Positions 53,217-62,251 are shown, counted from the stretch's first letter. The stretch is DNA of 64,000 bases from Caryophanales bacterium UBA2289 (GCA_002345505.1 DDWJ01000001.1:117104-181103); one strand, 5' to 3'. The notes: generated from the sequence alone by a model not told the origin. A program made the numbers and translations.

Positions 53217-53405
53217 AAAACACTCTCCATATCTTTCCTTCTATTATAATAATAAACTTTTAGAGTTTATTTTTCAAGGTGGTAGCCGATATTTAAAAGT
53301 AAACACTTTCATAAGAGGCTAAAAGTTAAAATCATTGGACTTTTATAATGATAAAAGTTAATATATTAATGTAAGAAAAATCATAAACAAAGGGGCATTA
53401 AAAAA

Positions 53406-54413
53406 ATGAATGTCATCATCATTGGCGGCACTGGTTTACTCGGACTTTCTGGAGCCAAAGAATTAATCAAAAGAGGACATAAGGTAAAAGCTTTATCTCT
53501 ACCAGAAATCCCAAAAAAACTTGATATTCCGAGCGAATTAGAACTAGTCTTCGGTAACTATGAAACCATGACTGATAACGAACTAAGAAAACATATGCGA
53601 AACCAAGAATCGCTTGTTTTTGCGGCTGGTGTTGATGAAAGAATCGAACACTCAGGACCTATTTATGACTTCTACTACTCAAGAAACATTCAACCCCTAA
53701 AAAGACTCTTGAAAATCGCAAAAGAGATGAAACTAAAAAGTGCGGTTATCTGCGGATCTTATTTCACCTATCTCGACCGCTTATGGGAAAACCTCTATCT
53801 TTATGAAAACCACCCTTATATCAAATCTCGTGTCGACCAAACCAATGAAGCTTTTAGTTTCTACGATAAAGACTTCGCTGTCACAATGTTAGAACTCCCC
53901 TATATCTTCGGTGTTCAAGAAGGAAGAAAACCAGTTTGGGTTTTCTTAGTGGAAATGATTAAGAAAATGCCTTTAGCTACCTTCTTTCCAAAAGGTGGAA
54001 CGGCAATGGTGACAGTAAACCAAGTCGGACAGACAATCGCCTCAAGCGTAGAAAACGCTAAAGGCGCACGAATGATTCCCGTAGGTTATTATAATCTAAC
54101 CTGGAAAAAAATGATAAGAATTATCCATAAGGCTCTTGGCACACCAAAAAAACCAATAATTTCTATTCCTAAATGGGTCTTCAAACTATCCTTAATCCCA
54201 AGACAAAGAAAACTTAAACAAAAAGGCATTGACCCCGGACTTAACCTAAAACTTCTACCAAAAATAATGTCTAAAAAAGCATATATAGATAACCGTTATT
54301 TAAAAGAGATTCTTTTTGTTAAAGAAGACAACATTGAAAAAGCAATTATAGATTCAGTAAAACTTTCACTAAAAATATTGGAAGATCAATTAGAAGTTGT
54401 CGATATGAAATAA
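53406..54413 (+). CDS. NAD(P)-dependent epimerase/dehydratase-family protein
   Basis: Extended SDR protein of 335 residues. NVIIIGGTGLLGLSGAKELIKRGHKV is the glycine-rich NAD(P) motif (GGTGLLG). FAAGVDERIEHSG follows, and YDFYYSRNIQPLKRLLKIA fits the central fold. The usual YxxxK catalytic pair is not evident: the region near ENHPYIKSRVDQTNEAF may replace it, so it could be an atypical reductase. A possible promoter TTGGAC-18-TAATAT lies at 53335-53364 with AAAGGGG before the ATG. Confidence 0.82.
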   Translation: MNVIIIGGTGLLGLSGAKELIKRGHKVKALSLPEIPKKLDIPSELELVFGNYETMTDNELRKHMRNQESLVFAAGVDERIEHSGPIYDFYYSRNIQPLKRLLKIAKEMKLKSAVICGSYFTYLDRLWENLYLYENHPYIKSRVDQTNEAFSFYDKDFAVTMLELPYIFGVQEGRKPVWVFLVEMIKKMPLATFFPKGGTAMVTVNQVGQTIASSVENAKGARMIPVGYYNLTWKKMIRIIHKALGTPKKPIISIPKWVFKLSLIPRQRKLKQKGIDPGLNLKLLPKIMSKKAYIDNRYLKEILFVKEDNIEKAIIDSVKLSLKILEDQLEVVDMK

Positions 54414-54440
54414 AAAGAAGGCTATTTAGCCTTCTTTCTT
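54414..54440. terminator. Bidirectional terminator
   Basis: AAAGAAGGCT/AGCCTTCTTT stem (54414-54423 with 54428-54437) between convergent genes. Confidence 0.85.
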
Positions 54441-55102
54441 CTTTTAAAAGTAAAAATACTCTTTAATTTCAACTTAAACTTTTCTAAACTTTCTTGACGT
54501 TTTTGACGCTTTTCAAACTTACGTTTATCTTTTTTAGCTTTTAATTCTTCTTTAATTTGAGCTCTGATTTCAGCCTTTTTCTCTTTATCAGCCAAATATT
54601 CAAACTTAAACAATTGCTTCAACTGTTTCTTGACAGCCTTTGCCTTTGACTTAATTGTCAGACCGGAAGAATCAGCCACATAAGCTTTAAGACTTCCAAC
54701 TCTTCTTGAGCCTCGGTTAATATCAGAAATCAAGATTTTTAATTCTGTCGCATCAATTGCAATTTCAAGACAATCTCTTGATTGGATAACCACTTTATAA
54801 TTCTCATTAAGTTTATTTTCTTTTAAATAAGCTTTATGATAATTAAGGGAATGATTCTTATAAATAAAACCAAAAGCAATTACCCTCGTATCATTAACGT
54901 TATTGTTGAATATCGTTAGCGCGAAACTTCTTTTGTCTTCAGTCGGTTCTAGATTATAAGCACTATTAATCCTAAACTTCTTGTTAGAAAAAAACTTCGA
55001 CATATAAAGGTTATATCTTAATATAACAATCATAAAAATTGTTAATATTAAAAAGCCACCTAATACAATAAAACCTAAGTTATCCTGGATAAATTCTGGC
55101 AT
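54422..55102 (-). CDS. Single-TM protein with basic coiled-coil tail
   Basis: Protein of 226 residues of unknown function. One TM helix at about residues 9-29 is followed by a soluble beta-rich region (about 40-150: NDTRVIAFGFIYKNHSL, VVIQSRDCLEIAIDATEL). The last 65 residues are strongly charged (repeats such as EKKAEIRAQIKEELKAKKDKRKFEKRQ) and should form a basic helix able to bind nucleic acid or ribosomes. It overlaps the upstream XRE-regulator gene by one base, so the two are a pair. Confidence 0.6.
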   Translation of the reverse strand: MPEFIQDNLGFIVLGGFLILTIFMIVILRYNLYMSKFFSNKKFRINSAYNLEPTEDKRSFALTIFNNNVNDTRVIAFGFIYKNHSLNYHKAYLKENKLNENYKVVIQSRDCLEIAIDATELKILISDINRGSRRVGSLKAYVADSSGLTIKSKAKAVKKQLKQLFKFEYLADKEKKAEIRAQIKEELKAKKDKRKFEKRQKRQESLEKFKLKLKSIFTFKRRKKAK

Positions 55103-56412
55103 TATTTATTCACCTCTTCTTTACTTAAATATTCAATCAATTGGTTAATGTTCTTCATTGTGTGCGAATTATAATAATCGAAATCAAACTTCGCTCCATG
55201 TTTAACTAAATACTCCATTGTATCTACATCTTCATCAAGTACTTCACTGAGTAAGAAGTTAAGTTCTTTCTCATGTAGATTATCAACCACCATATCTAAT
55301 ACTGAAAGATCATTATGCTTAACCGCTATCTGACCAACTCTTTCATAATCGATATCTTTTTTAACCTCTTCAAGTTTTAAACAATATTCATAATAACTCT
55401 TTTTACCGCTCATTATGCCTTTGCTGATAACATCAGTTAAGCTCTCATAAACTCTTAAAGCAATCATCTTCTTAAACAGGCTTAAATGGTCATTTTCCAT
55501 CACTATCAATATCGCTTTTTGAAAATTATAAGTGGCTCTTTTATGATCAGGTAATTCTTCTTTAAAGAAATTCTTCATAAACTGTTCAATTCCCTTTGGA
55601 AACTGTTCAGTGAACATAACCTTAACAAAACTTAAGAAATCCTCTTCCATAGCATAATATTCTAAATACACATTTAAGACATGATTTAGTTTATATCTAG
55701 CAATTGTATCTAACCATAGTTGTTTAGTAATTGCTTTTACGGGACGCTTCATCTTAAAGAATATCACTTTATACTCTTGAATAATCTTTAACTCCATCAT
55801 CTCTTCAATTAAATACTTATTGGTTTCCTTATTAATCATATCCCAAATTGTTTTGGCATTATTATAAAGGCTGATGTCAAAACAATTATTTAGATCACTA
55901 TAAGCTTTAATATATCTGATCGTACCAGGTAAATCGTTTTTTAAACAATACTCAATCAACTTTAAATAAATATCTTTGGCTCTATGGAAGTGGTCTCTTA
56001 CAAATAAACTTTCTAATTCATGTAAGTAACTGAATATTTCCAAGACATTTTCATCAATTAAATAATCAACTAAAACTCTACCGAAGATATCCGGTTCTTC
56101 AATAACTATTTCCCGACTATAGTTTCTTTTGAACTCAGCTAAACCTCTTCTTGCTAAAGCTTGATAAGGTGAATCAAATTCCTCCGCATCACTTCTTTTA
56201 CAGTTTAGAATATCTTCAACTTTCATATTAAGAAGTTCCGCAATCACATTTAAATTCTTCCGGCTGAAGGAAGCTTTACCATTTAAATTTTGTGAAACGG
56301 CGGTTTTAGTTATATTTAATTTTTGTGCTAAAGCATCTTGCGATATTTTATTTTCTTTAAGTTGGTCCTTAATAAATTGACCTACTTTTACATTATCCAC
56401 AACTTCTGGCAT
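55102..56412 (-). CDS. XRE-family regulator with C-terminal helical repeats
   Basis: Protein of 436 residues. The N-terminal XRE domain reads QDALAQKLNITKTAVSQNLNGKAS (about 23-50). The rest is a long helical repeat region, and the C-terminal part (EDVDTMEYLVKHGAKFDFD) has the look of ankyrin repeats. Such proteins couple DNA binding to peptide or partner sensing. It is co-transcribed with the TM/basic-tail protein. A 24-base imperfect dyad at 56510-56533, about 100 bases upstream, could be its operator. Confidence 0.75.
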   Translation of the reverse strand: MPEVVDNVKVGQFIKDQLKENKISQDALAQKLNITKTAVSQNLNGKASFSRKNLNVIAELLNMKVEDILNCKRSDAEEFDSPYQALARRGLAEFKRNYSREIVIEEPDIFGRVLVDYLIDENVLEIFSYLHELESLFVRDHFHRAKDIYLKLIEYCLKNDLPGTIRYIKAYSDLNNCFDISLYNNAKTIWDMINKETNKYLIEEMMELKIIQEYKVIFFKMKRPVKAITKQLWLDTIARYKLNHVLNVYLEYYAMEEDFLSFVKVMFTEQFPKGIEQFMKNFFKEELPDHKRATYNFQKAILIVMENDHLSLFKKMIALRVYESLTDVISKGIMSGKKSYYEYCLKLEEVKKDIDYERVGQIAVKHNDLSVLDMVVDNLHEKELNFLLSEVLDEDVDTMEYLVKHGAKFDFDYYNSHTMKNINQLIEYLSKEEVNK

Positions 56413-56509
56413 ACTTTCCTCCTATAAATAAACTTTTTATATTAAACTTAACAATACTTCCCTTCTATAATACCGCTTTTTCACTTCTTTTGCAATCAAA
56501 CATCAGAAA

Positions 56510-56533
56510 AATGTTTTCGCTCGAACGAACATT
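56510..56533. promoter_or_regulatory. Imperfect palindrome upstream of the XRE gene
   Basis: AATGTT ... AACATT with inner CG and TCGA symmetry, between the divergent XRE gene and the YgjV-GNAT gene. Possible operator; alternatively a weak hairpin. The rest of 56413-56611 shows no gene. Confidence 0.4.
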
Positions 56534-56611
56534 AAAAGGCCTATAAATAACGCTTTTCCATCCATAGACATTTTCTCATTTTCATCACAAAAAATTCACG
56601 CAATAAAATGC

Positions 56612-56639
56612 TAGACAAAATATTTTAATGTGTTATAAT
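56612..56639 (+). promoter_or_regulatory. Promoter of the YgjV-GNAT gene
   Basis: TAGACA (56612-56617), 16 bases, TATAAT (56634-56639), then AAAGGAGGG before the ATG at 56664. Confidence 0.75.
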
Positions 56640-56663
56640 ATTCAAGGCAAAAAGGAGGGTTTT

Positions 56664-57290
56664 ATGTTAGAATATATCGGCTATCTAGCTTCTGTCATCG
56701 TATTAATCTCATTATTAATGAGTTCTGTGAAAAAGCTGAGATGGATAAACCTCTTTGGATCTTTAACCTTTGTTATCTATGGCTTATTGATAAAAGCATA
56801 TCCAATCGCTATCCTTAACATCGGTACTGTGGGAATAAATATCTATTATTTGATTAAAATGACAAACACCAAAACTTATTTCAAAATCTTAGAAATAGAT
56901 AAAAACTCTAAATACTTAGAACATTTTCTCCTCTTAAATAAAGATGATCTAAAAAACTACTTCGATATGAAAGAAATAGACGTTGATGCTGCAGAAGTCA
57001 AATTCTATATCTTAAGAGACATCGTACCTGCTGGAGTATTTGTTGGAGCTAAGAAAGACAATCACACACTAGAGATTGTACTTGATTATGTATCTCCGGC
57101 ATACCGCGACTTCTCAATCGGAAAATATCTTTATTCCCAAGAAAAACAATTTTTCCTTGATAAAGGCTATGACACAATGATTACTTACACCACTAATCCA
57201 ATTCATATGTCTTATTTAAAGAAAATGGGATTCGTAAGATTCCCGGAACAAGACCAAGAAGATTCATTCTGTTACAAAATCACTCTTTAG
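56664..57290 (+). CDS. YgjV-like membrane domain fused to a GNAT-like acetyltransferase domain
   Basis: Protein of about 208 residues. Residues 1-70 are three hydrophobic segments (GYLASVIVLISLLMSSVKKLRWINLFGSLTFVIYGLLIKA) as in the YgjV family. Residues 90-208 look like a GNAT fold: VSPAYRDFSIGKYLYSQE resembles the acetyl-CoA-binding loop, and YLKKMGFVRFPEQ the end of the fold. AAAGGAGGG fixes the start at 56664; an upstream in-frame ATG at 56628 would overlap the -10 box. The target of acetylation is unknown. Confidence 0.72.
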   Translation: MLEYIGYLASVIVLISLLMSSVKKLRWINLFGSLTFVIYGLLIKAYPIAILNIGTVGINIYYLIKMTNTKTYFKILEIDKNSKYLEHFLLLNKDDLKNYFDMKEIDVDAAEVKFYILRDIVPAGVFVGAKKDNHTLEIVLDYVSPAYRDFSIGKYLYSQEKQFFLDKGYDTMITYTTNPIHMSYLKKMGFVRFPEQDQEDSFCYKITL

Positions 57291-57298
57291 ACCAAAGA

Positions 57299-57327
57299 TA
57301 AAATCGATCCTTTTAGATCGATTTTTT
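57299..57327. terminator. Bidirectional terminator
   Basis: AAATCGATC/GATCGATTT stem (57301-57309 with 57316-57324) with T runs, between convergent genes. Confidence 0.85.
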
Positions 57328-57990
57328 TATTGGTCTTATAACTTCTTCATCTTTATTCTTTGGACTATTTACCTTAACGCTAACTTCATACAAATCCATC
57401 TCATCTTCATTGTATGGGACTAATACTCTTTTTAGTATTTCACTATTTCTAATCTTAGGATCAAGCCAAATCTTCATCTTCTCTTCATCCAATATTACCG
57501 GCATCCTATCATGAATGCTAGCCATTAAACTATTTGCTTTGGTGGTAAGAATAGTTGCGGTATATTGCTTTTTTCCTTCTTTATCAGTAAAGACAGTCCA
57601 TAAACCAGCAAACCCGAAAACTCTTTGTTTTTTTAAAACAAAACGATATGGGGTTTTTACTGAAGAACCTCTTTCCCATTCGAAAAATCCATCAGTAAGA
57701 ATGATGCATCTTCTTTCTAAAAAGCTCTTTTTAAAACTTTTTAAACTTTCAACCGTTTCGCTCCTTGCATTGATCAAGATATTTCCCTCTTCAAATGTTT
57801 TATAACCCCATTTAATAAGACCAACTCTATACTTTAACCCATCGCTAACTAAAGAAACCAATTCTTCACTCGGAGCGACATTGAACTTTGGTAGTTCTAT
57901 TTCTTCTGGTATTACTTCAATATCAAAATTATCGCTTAAATATTTCTCCAAATCTTTTTTTGATACAGCTATCGATAATCTTCCACACAT
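57313..57990 (-). CDS. SOS response-associated peptidase (SRAP/YedK/HMCES)
   Basis: DNA-repair protein of about 225 residues. MCGRLSIAV places the catalytic Cys2 right after the initiator Met, which is removed to give the nucleophile that crosslinks to abasic sites. KFNVAPSEEL and GLIKWGY, the NARSETVESLKSF block and RRCIILTDGFFEWERG, and MPVILDEEKMKIWLDP complete the SRAP domain. The start at 57990 is required by the Cys2 position; a TTG four codons earlier cannot be right. A 15-bp perfect inverted repeat lies directly upstream. Confidence 0.94.
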   Translation of the reverse strand: MCGRLSIAVSKKDLEKYLSDNFDIEVIPEEIELPKFNVAPSEELVSLVSDGLKYRVGLIKWGYKTFEEGNILINARSETVESLKSFKKSFLERRCIILTDGFFEWERGSSVKTPYRFVLKKQRVFGFAGLWTVFTDKEGKKQYTATILTTKANSLMASIHDRMPVILDEEKMKIWLDPKIRNSEILKRVLVPYNEDEMDLYEVSVKVNSPKNKDEEVIRPIKKSI

Positions 57991-58008
57991 AATCCACCTC
58001 AAAATACT

Positions 58009-58048
58009 AATAAGTGATACTTGTATTATAACTCAAGTATCACTTATT
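58009..58048 (-). promoter_or_regulatory. Long inverted repeat with a -10 box in its loop
   Basis: Perfect 15-bp arms AATAAGTGATACTTG and CAAGTATCACTTATT (58009-58023, 58034-58048) flank a 10-base loop that contains a minus-strand TATAAT. It lies 19 bases upstream of the SRAP start and 22 bases after the uraA stop. It could be an operator over the SRAP promoter, or a terminator stem for uraA (the T run is on the plus side). Confidence 0.6.
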
Positions 58049-58070
58049 TTTATTTAAAAACTCAATGTTT

Positions 58071-59384
58071 TTATTCTGATGCTCTATCTTGAGGAAGTAT
58101 TAAATTTAATGCTACCCCTACAAGCGCTGCTAAACTTAAATCATAAACTGAGAAAGTTCCAAAAGTAATTATCGCTTTACCTAATCCAATTACTAACATT
58201 GCTGCAACAACAATCACGTTTCTCATAGATCCTAGATTAATTCTATTATCAATTAATACCTTCATACCATTAGCCGCAATAAAACCATAAAGAATGATAC
58301 TCATACCACCCATTACCGGTGCTGGAATTGATGCTATTAAAGTTGTAAAGATATTAACGAAACTCAACAATATCGCAATCACTGCCGCTCCACCAGTAAC
58401 ATAAACCGAAGCTACTCTTGTCATCCCTACAACTGAAGTGTTCTCACCATATGTTGTATTCGCAGGGCCACCAACTAAAGCCGCAAAAGCTGTAGCCAAT
58501 CCATCACCCATTAAAGTTTTGTCTAAACCTGGATCAGTCAAGAAGTCTGCATCACAAATCTTTGATAATACAGAGTGATCGCCGATATGCTCAGCTGCAG
58601 TCACAAAGGCTAGAGGAGCTATTGTTAAAACTGCAGTTAAGTTAATTTTTAAGAAAGTAATGTCAGTTCCTAAAACATTTACACTACCATCTTTAAACCC
58701 TAAAAACATGAACTCAGGAATCTTAAACCAAGAACTTGGTGTTTCTAAAACTGCCTTAACATCAGAAAAATCAACAATACCTAAGATAACCGCAAGGATA
58801 TATCCACCTATAATACCACACAAGAAAGGAATTACTTTTAAGAATCCTTTTGCCTTTATCGCAACTAACACCACGATACTAAAAGCAAACAAAGCAACTA
58901 GCATTTGTTTCCAAGTACCACCTTGTAAACCGCTTGAACCAACAGCTACAGTACTAAGGACCAAACCAATTATCATAATCATCGGACCGATTACAATCGG
59001 TGGTAAAATCTTATGTAACCATGCAGTTCCAATTAACTTAATAATCAAACTGATAATAACATAAACTATCCCTACCGCAAACAATCCAGTCATCGCACTA
59101 GCATAATTTCCGACACCAAACTCTGCATATCCACTAACAGCCGCAATTACACCCATATATGCAAATGAACTTCCAAGATATACCGGAACCTTAGCTTTAG
59201 TACAAAGAATATAAATCAATGTACCGACACCTGAAGTAAACAAAGCTACACTAATCGGTAACCCCGTTGCCATTGGCACTAAAATTGTCGCCCCAAACAT
59301 TGCAAACACATGTTGGAAACTCAACGCAAACCATTTCCCCTTTGAAGGTTTTTCCCTCACACCAATTAACATTTTTTCTGACAT
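58071..59384 (-). CDS. uraA: Uracil permease
   Basis: NCS2-family uracil/H+ symporter of 437 residues with about fourteen TM segments. FALSFQHVFAMFGATILVPMATGLP is the TM1 signature with the QH pair. VYLGSSFAYMGVI and AEHIGDHSVLS (the substrate-binding Glu region) are typical of UraA. It is co-directional with the upstream AzgA-type permease but separated from it by that gene's terminator. Confidence 0.93.
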   Translation of the reverse strand: MSEKMLIGVREKPSKGKWFALSFQHVFAMFGATILVPMATGLPISVALFTSGVGTLIYILCTKAKVPVYLGSSFAYMGVIAAVSGYAEFGVGNYASAMTGLFAVGIVYVIISLIIKLIGTAWLHKILPPIVIGPMIMIIGLVLSTVAVGSSGLQGGTWKQMLVALFAFSIVVLVAIKAKGFLKVIPFLCGIIGGYILAVILGIVDFSDVKAVLETPSSWFKIPEFMFLGFKDGSVNVLGTDITFLKINLTAVLTIAPLAFVTAAEHIGDHSVLSKICDADFLTDPGLDKTLMGDGLATAFAALVGGPANTTYGENTSVVGMTRVASVYVTGGAAVIAILLSFVNIFTTLIASIPAPVMGGMSIILYGFIAANGMKVLIDNRINLGSMRNVIVVAAMLVIGLGKAIITFGTFSVYDLSLAALVGVALNLILPQDRASE

Positions 59385-59413
59385 AATAAATCTTTCCTTT
59401 CTTATATTTTATT

Positions 59414-59452
59414 TTAAAAAAAAGATGGAATAAATTATCCATCTTTTAAAAA
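59414..59452 (-). terminator. Terminator of the purine permease gene
   Basis: AAAAGATGGA(t)/(a)TCCATCTTTT stem, then eight T residues on the minus strand. Confidence 0.85.
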
Positions 59453-59453
59453 A

Positions 59454-60851
59454 TTAAACTAACAATACGAATTTTATAATGAAATTGATGACGAATAGCG
59501 CCGCCAAGATATACATTACTGGCGAAACCTCTTTTCTTCTCTTTGTGACACCCATCATAACTGCATAAATTATAAATCCAAAAGCAATTCCTTCAGCGAT
59601 ACTACCGCTCATTAACATAATGATAATTGTCATAAAAGTAGTAGCCACTACAATACTATCTTTCCAATCAATATCTTTTAATGAAGTAACCATTAACGCT
59701 CCAACAAAAATTAAAGCCATTGAAGTAACTGGAGAATAAAATACACCATCAACGAAAACTGCATTAACAAATGAGAATAATGGATAGAACAATAAACTGA
59801 TAATAAATAATAGTCCAACAACCGTAGCTGCTAAACCTGTTCTAGCACCTTGTTCAATACCTGTAGTTGATTCAATATAACTAGTTACTGTAGATGTTCC
59901 AACAATCGCACCAGCAATTGTACCGATAGAGTCTGCCAATAAAGCTTTTTCGCCGTCAATCAATTCGCCGTTTTCATCTAATAAACCAGCATCATGACCA
60001 ACAGCTACTAAAGTACCTGCTGTATCGAAAAAGTCAACGAATAAGAATGTGAAAATAACTGCATAAGCCATCGGTTTAGATAAAAGTGAACCGATAGCTC
60101 CAAATGCTTTACCAAATGTTTGACCAACATTTGCAATACTTCCTAAATTGCTACCACCAATGCTTGGCATATAAGCTGCTAAAGAAGGGAAAATCAATCC
60201 TAATAAAACTCCCACTAAACCGGTAACAACGATAGAAATGATAATTGCAAAACGGCTTATTTTCTTATTTAAAGCATAAAGAATAAATACCAATACTACT
60301 CCAAAGACTGCTAAAAGAACAGTTGGATGTGCTAAATTTCCTAATGTTACTAAAGTATCTGGATGACCAACAACAATACCTGAAGTCTTAAGTCCGATAA
60401 ATGCAATAAAGAAACCAATACCAGCACCTACAGCTAGTTTCAAGTTCTTTGGAATTGCATTTAAAACAATTCTTCGAAGACCTGTAATAGAAATGATTAA
60501 GAATAAAATACCAGAAATTAAAACTGCTGCTAAAGCTTCTTCCCATGAAAAGTTTAACTGTTTAACAACAACCCAAGTAAAGAAGGCATTAACACCCATA
60601 CCAGATGCTAGACCCACAGGATAATTTGCATATAATCCCATGATCAAACTAGCAATAGCTGCTGCAATCGCAGTAGCTGCGAACACAGCCGCAAAATCCA
60701 TTCCCGCAACACTTAGCAACCCACCGTTAACCGGTAAAATGTAAACCATTGCTAGGAAAATTGTTAGTCCGCCTAAAATTTCTTTAGAAATAGTCGAACC
60801 ACGTTCACTAATCTTGAAATACTTGTTTAAACCTGATGCAATTTTTTTCAC
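59454..60851 (-). CDS. AzgA-family hypoxanthine/guanine permease (PbuG/PbuO-like)
   Basis: Purine transporter of 465 residues with twelve or more TM segments. KEILGGLTIFLAMVYILPVNGG is the family N-terminus, and GLASGMGVNAFFTWVVV, FFDTAGTLVAVG and IESTTGIEQGARTGLAA are AzgA signatures. A guanine-class riboswitch with terminator lies in its leader, so guanine or hypoxanthine is the expected substrate. The ribosome site is GGGAGG just before the ATG. Confidence 0.94.
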   Translation of the reverse strand: MKKIASGLNKYFKISERGSTISKEILGGLTIFLAMVYILPVNGGLLSVAGMDFAAVFAATAIAAAIASLIMGLYANYPVGLASGMGVNAFFTWVVVKQLNFSWEEALAAVLISGILFLIISITGLRRIVLNAIPKNLKLAVGAGIGFFIAFIGLKTSGIVVGHPDTLVTLGNLAHPTVLLAVFGVVLVFILYALNKKISRFAIIISIVVTGLVGVLLGLIFPSLAAYMPSIGGSNLGSIANVGQTFGKAFGAIGSLLSKPMAYAVIFTFLFVDFFDTAGTLVAVGHDAGLLDENGELIDGEKALLADSIGTIAGAIVGTSTVTSYIESTTGIEQGARTGLAATVVGLLFIISLLFYPLFSFVNAVFVDGVFYSPVTSMALIFVGALMVTSLKDIDWKDSIVVATTFMTIIIMLMSGSIAEGIAFGFIIYAVMMGVTKRRKEVSPVMYILAALFVINFIIKFVLLV

Positions 60852-60894
60852 TTCAAACCTCCCTAAGTTTTATTTTATTAACATTTGGCCATAA

Positions 60895-60924
60895 GAAAAG
60901 CCTTAGATTTTTCTCTCTAAGGCT
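60895..60924 (-). terminator. Riboswitch expression-platform terminator
   Basis: AGCCTTAGA/TCTAAGGCT stem (60899-60907 with 60916-60924) followed by TTTTC on the minus strand, between aptamer and permease. Confidence 0.88.
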
Positions 60925-60973
60925 AGGCAAACAAACTAAATAAAACAAACAAGTCTTATAATTTGAATGAATA

Positions 60974-61040
60974 GCCGTAGTCTTATCATTTAAGGTGATA
61001 AGGTAGAAACGTTCGAACCATATTATCGAATATATACGAC
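60974..61040 (-). promoter_or_regulatory. Purine riboswitch, guanine class
   Basis: On the minus strand P1 pairs GTCGTA with TACGGC. The conserved joining segments TATATTCGATAATATGG, GTTTCTACC and GACTACG match the purine aptamer. The specificity nucleotide in J3/1 (GA-C-TA) is C, which indicates guanine or hypoxanthine, not adenine. Ligand binding should favour the downstream terminator and shut off the permease. Confidence 0.93.
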
Positions 61041-61059
61041 CAAATATTAACTTAATTCA

Positions 61060-61088
61060 ATTATAAACAAGAAGTTTAATTCATGCAA
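61060..61088 (-). promoter_or_regulatory. Promoter of the purine-riboswitch gene
   Basis: TTGCAT (61083-61088), 17 bases, TATAAT (61060-61065) on the minus strand, about 15 bases before the likely transcript start. Confidence 0.75.
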
Positions 61089-61120
61089 CAAGAAATTAAT
61101 TCTTTTTTATGAAAACGCTT

Positions 61121-61714
61121 TTATTGTAAAACTACCAATCTTTCTTTTAAGTCTTTCTTCGGTTTTTCTCCTGGAATTTCTAAGACTCTACCAAATGGCA
61201 TTTGCGCATTTAAAGTCCAATTCTTATTGATTCCAAATGCTTTTTTTACTTCTTCTTCAATAAGCTCATTGTAATGTTGTAAACTAGCTCCTAAGCCAAT
61301 AGACTCTAAACCAACCCAAACATTTCCTTGTAACATTCCGTTTTGTTCAACCGCCCACTTAATGAAGTTTTCTTTATAAAGCGGAAACTTCTCAGTTAAC
61401 ATCTTAGTTGTTTCACTATCGTCAAAGAACAACACTGTTCCAAAACCGTTCTTAAAACCATTTATTTTATCTTCAGACTTTGAGAAGTCTTCTGGTTTTA
61501 CAACTCTCTTAATAGCTGCCTTAACCATTTCCCAAAACTCATCATGTTTTTCTTCAAGCAACAAAACAACTCTTTGACTTTCAGAGTTGAAAGCTGATGG
61601 CGTAAACTTTAAAGCTTCTTCAACAACTTTTAATATATCTTCTTTCTTAACTTCAATATTCTTATCAATCGCATAGATTGATCTTCTATTTTTTAAACTA
61701 GCAAAAAATTCCAT
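61121..61714 (-). CDS. Nitroreductase-family flavoprotein
   Basis: FMN-dependent oxidoreductase-like protein of 197 residues. FFASLKNRRSIYAIDKNIEV is the typical start with RRS (FMN phosphate contact), TPSAFNSESQRVVLL the PSxxNxQ block, and GLGASLQHYN the second FMN region. The closest pattern is the YdfN/nitroreductase-like fatty-acid repression type. It follows the OsmC gene by 16 bases on the same strand, so the two form an oxidative-stress-like pair. Confidence 0.9.
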   Translation of the reverse strand: MEFFASLKNRRSIYAIDKNIEVKKEDILKVVEEALKFTPSAFNSESQRVVLLLEEKHDEFWEMVKAAIKRVVKPEDFSKSEDKINGFKNGFGTVLFFDDSETTKMLTEKFPLYKENFIKWAVEQNGMLQGNVWVGLESIGLGASLQHYNELIEEEVKKAFGINKNWTLNAQMPFGRVLEIPGEKPKKDLKERLVVLQ

Positions 61715-61730
61715 TTTCTTATCTCTCCCT

Positions 61731-62171
61731 TTAGTTTTTAACTATTCCTGTATTTACTAACTTGACGCCATTAGCGAGCGAATCGCTAATCGGACAAGTC
61801 TTTTCAATAAACTTCGCAAATTCATTTAGTTCTTCCTCTGTGTTACCAGAGGAAAAATGCATCTTAAATCTGATTTCTTGAAATCCTGATCTAACTTCTG
61901 TTTTACCCATAACACCAGCCATATCCATATCGCCTTCTATTTCTAGTGAGAAATCACTAAATTCAATATTAAACTTCTTAGCATATATACTAGCCACAAT
62001 TGCTTGACAAGCACCCAAAACACTTAATAGTGCACTCATCGGGTTAATTCCTTGATTAGTACCACCCATTTTTTCCGGTTCATCAAACAAAATCCTAAAG
62101 CCATTAGCTTCTGTATCTACTTGCATACCATCTTTTAATTTTTTTACCTTTGATGTAAATGTTGTTAACAT
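61731..62171 (-). CDS. OsmC-family protein
   Basis: Protein of 146 residues. LSVLGACQAIVASIYAKKF has the first redox Cys, and EKTCPISDSLANGVKL the second (CP). Both Cys residues of the OsmC/Ohr family are present, so it may reduce organic hydroperoxides. Its start has a GGAGG ribosome site. It lies directly upstream of the nitroreductase gene. Confidence 0.9.
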   Translation of the reverse strand: MLTTFTSKVKKLKDGMQVDTEANGFRILFDEPEKMGGTNQGINPMSALLSVLGACQAIVASIYAKKFNIEFSDFSLEIEGDMDMAGVMGKTEVRSGFQEIRFKMHFSSGNTEEELNEFAKFIEKTCPISDSLANGVKLVNTGIVKN

Positions 62172-62251
62172 ATCTCTTCCTCCTTAACTAACCATATTAT
62201 AACATTATTTCGAATCCGAAACAATTTGTTTGCTTACAAATATTATTTCAA

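Noticed and set aside
59385..59453. A riboswitch in front of uraA
   Set aside because: The gap holds only the purine-permease terminator and a ribosome site, and is too short for an aptamer.
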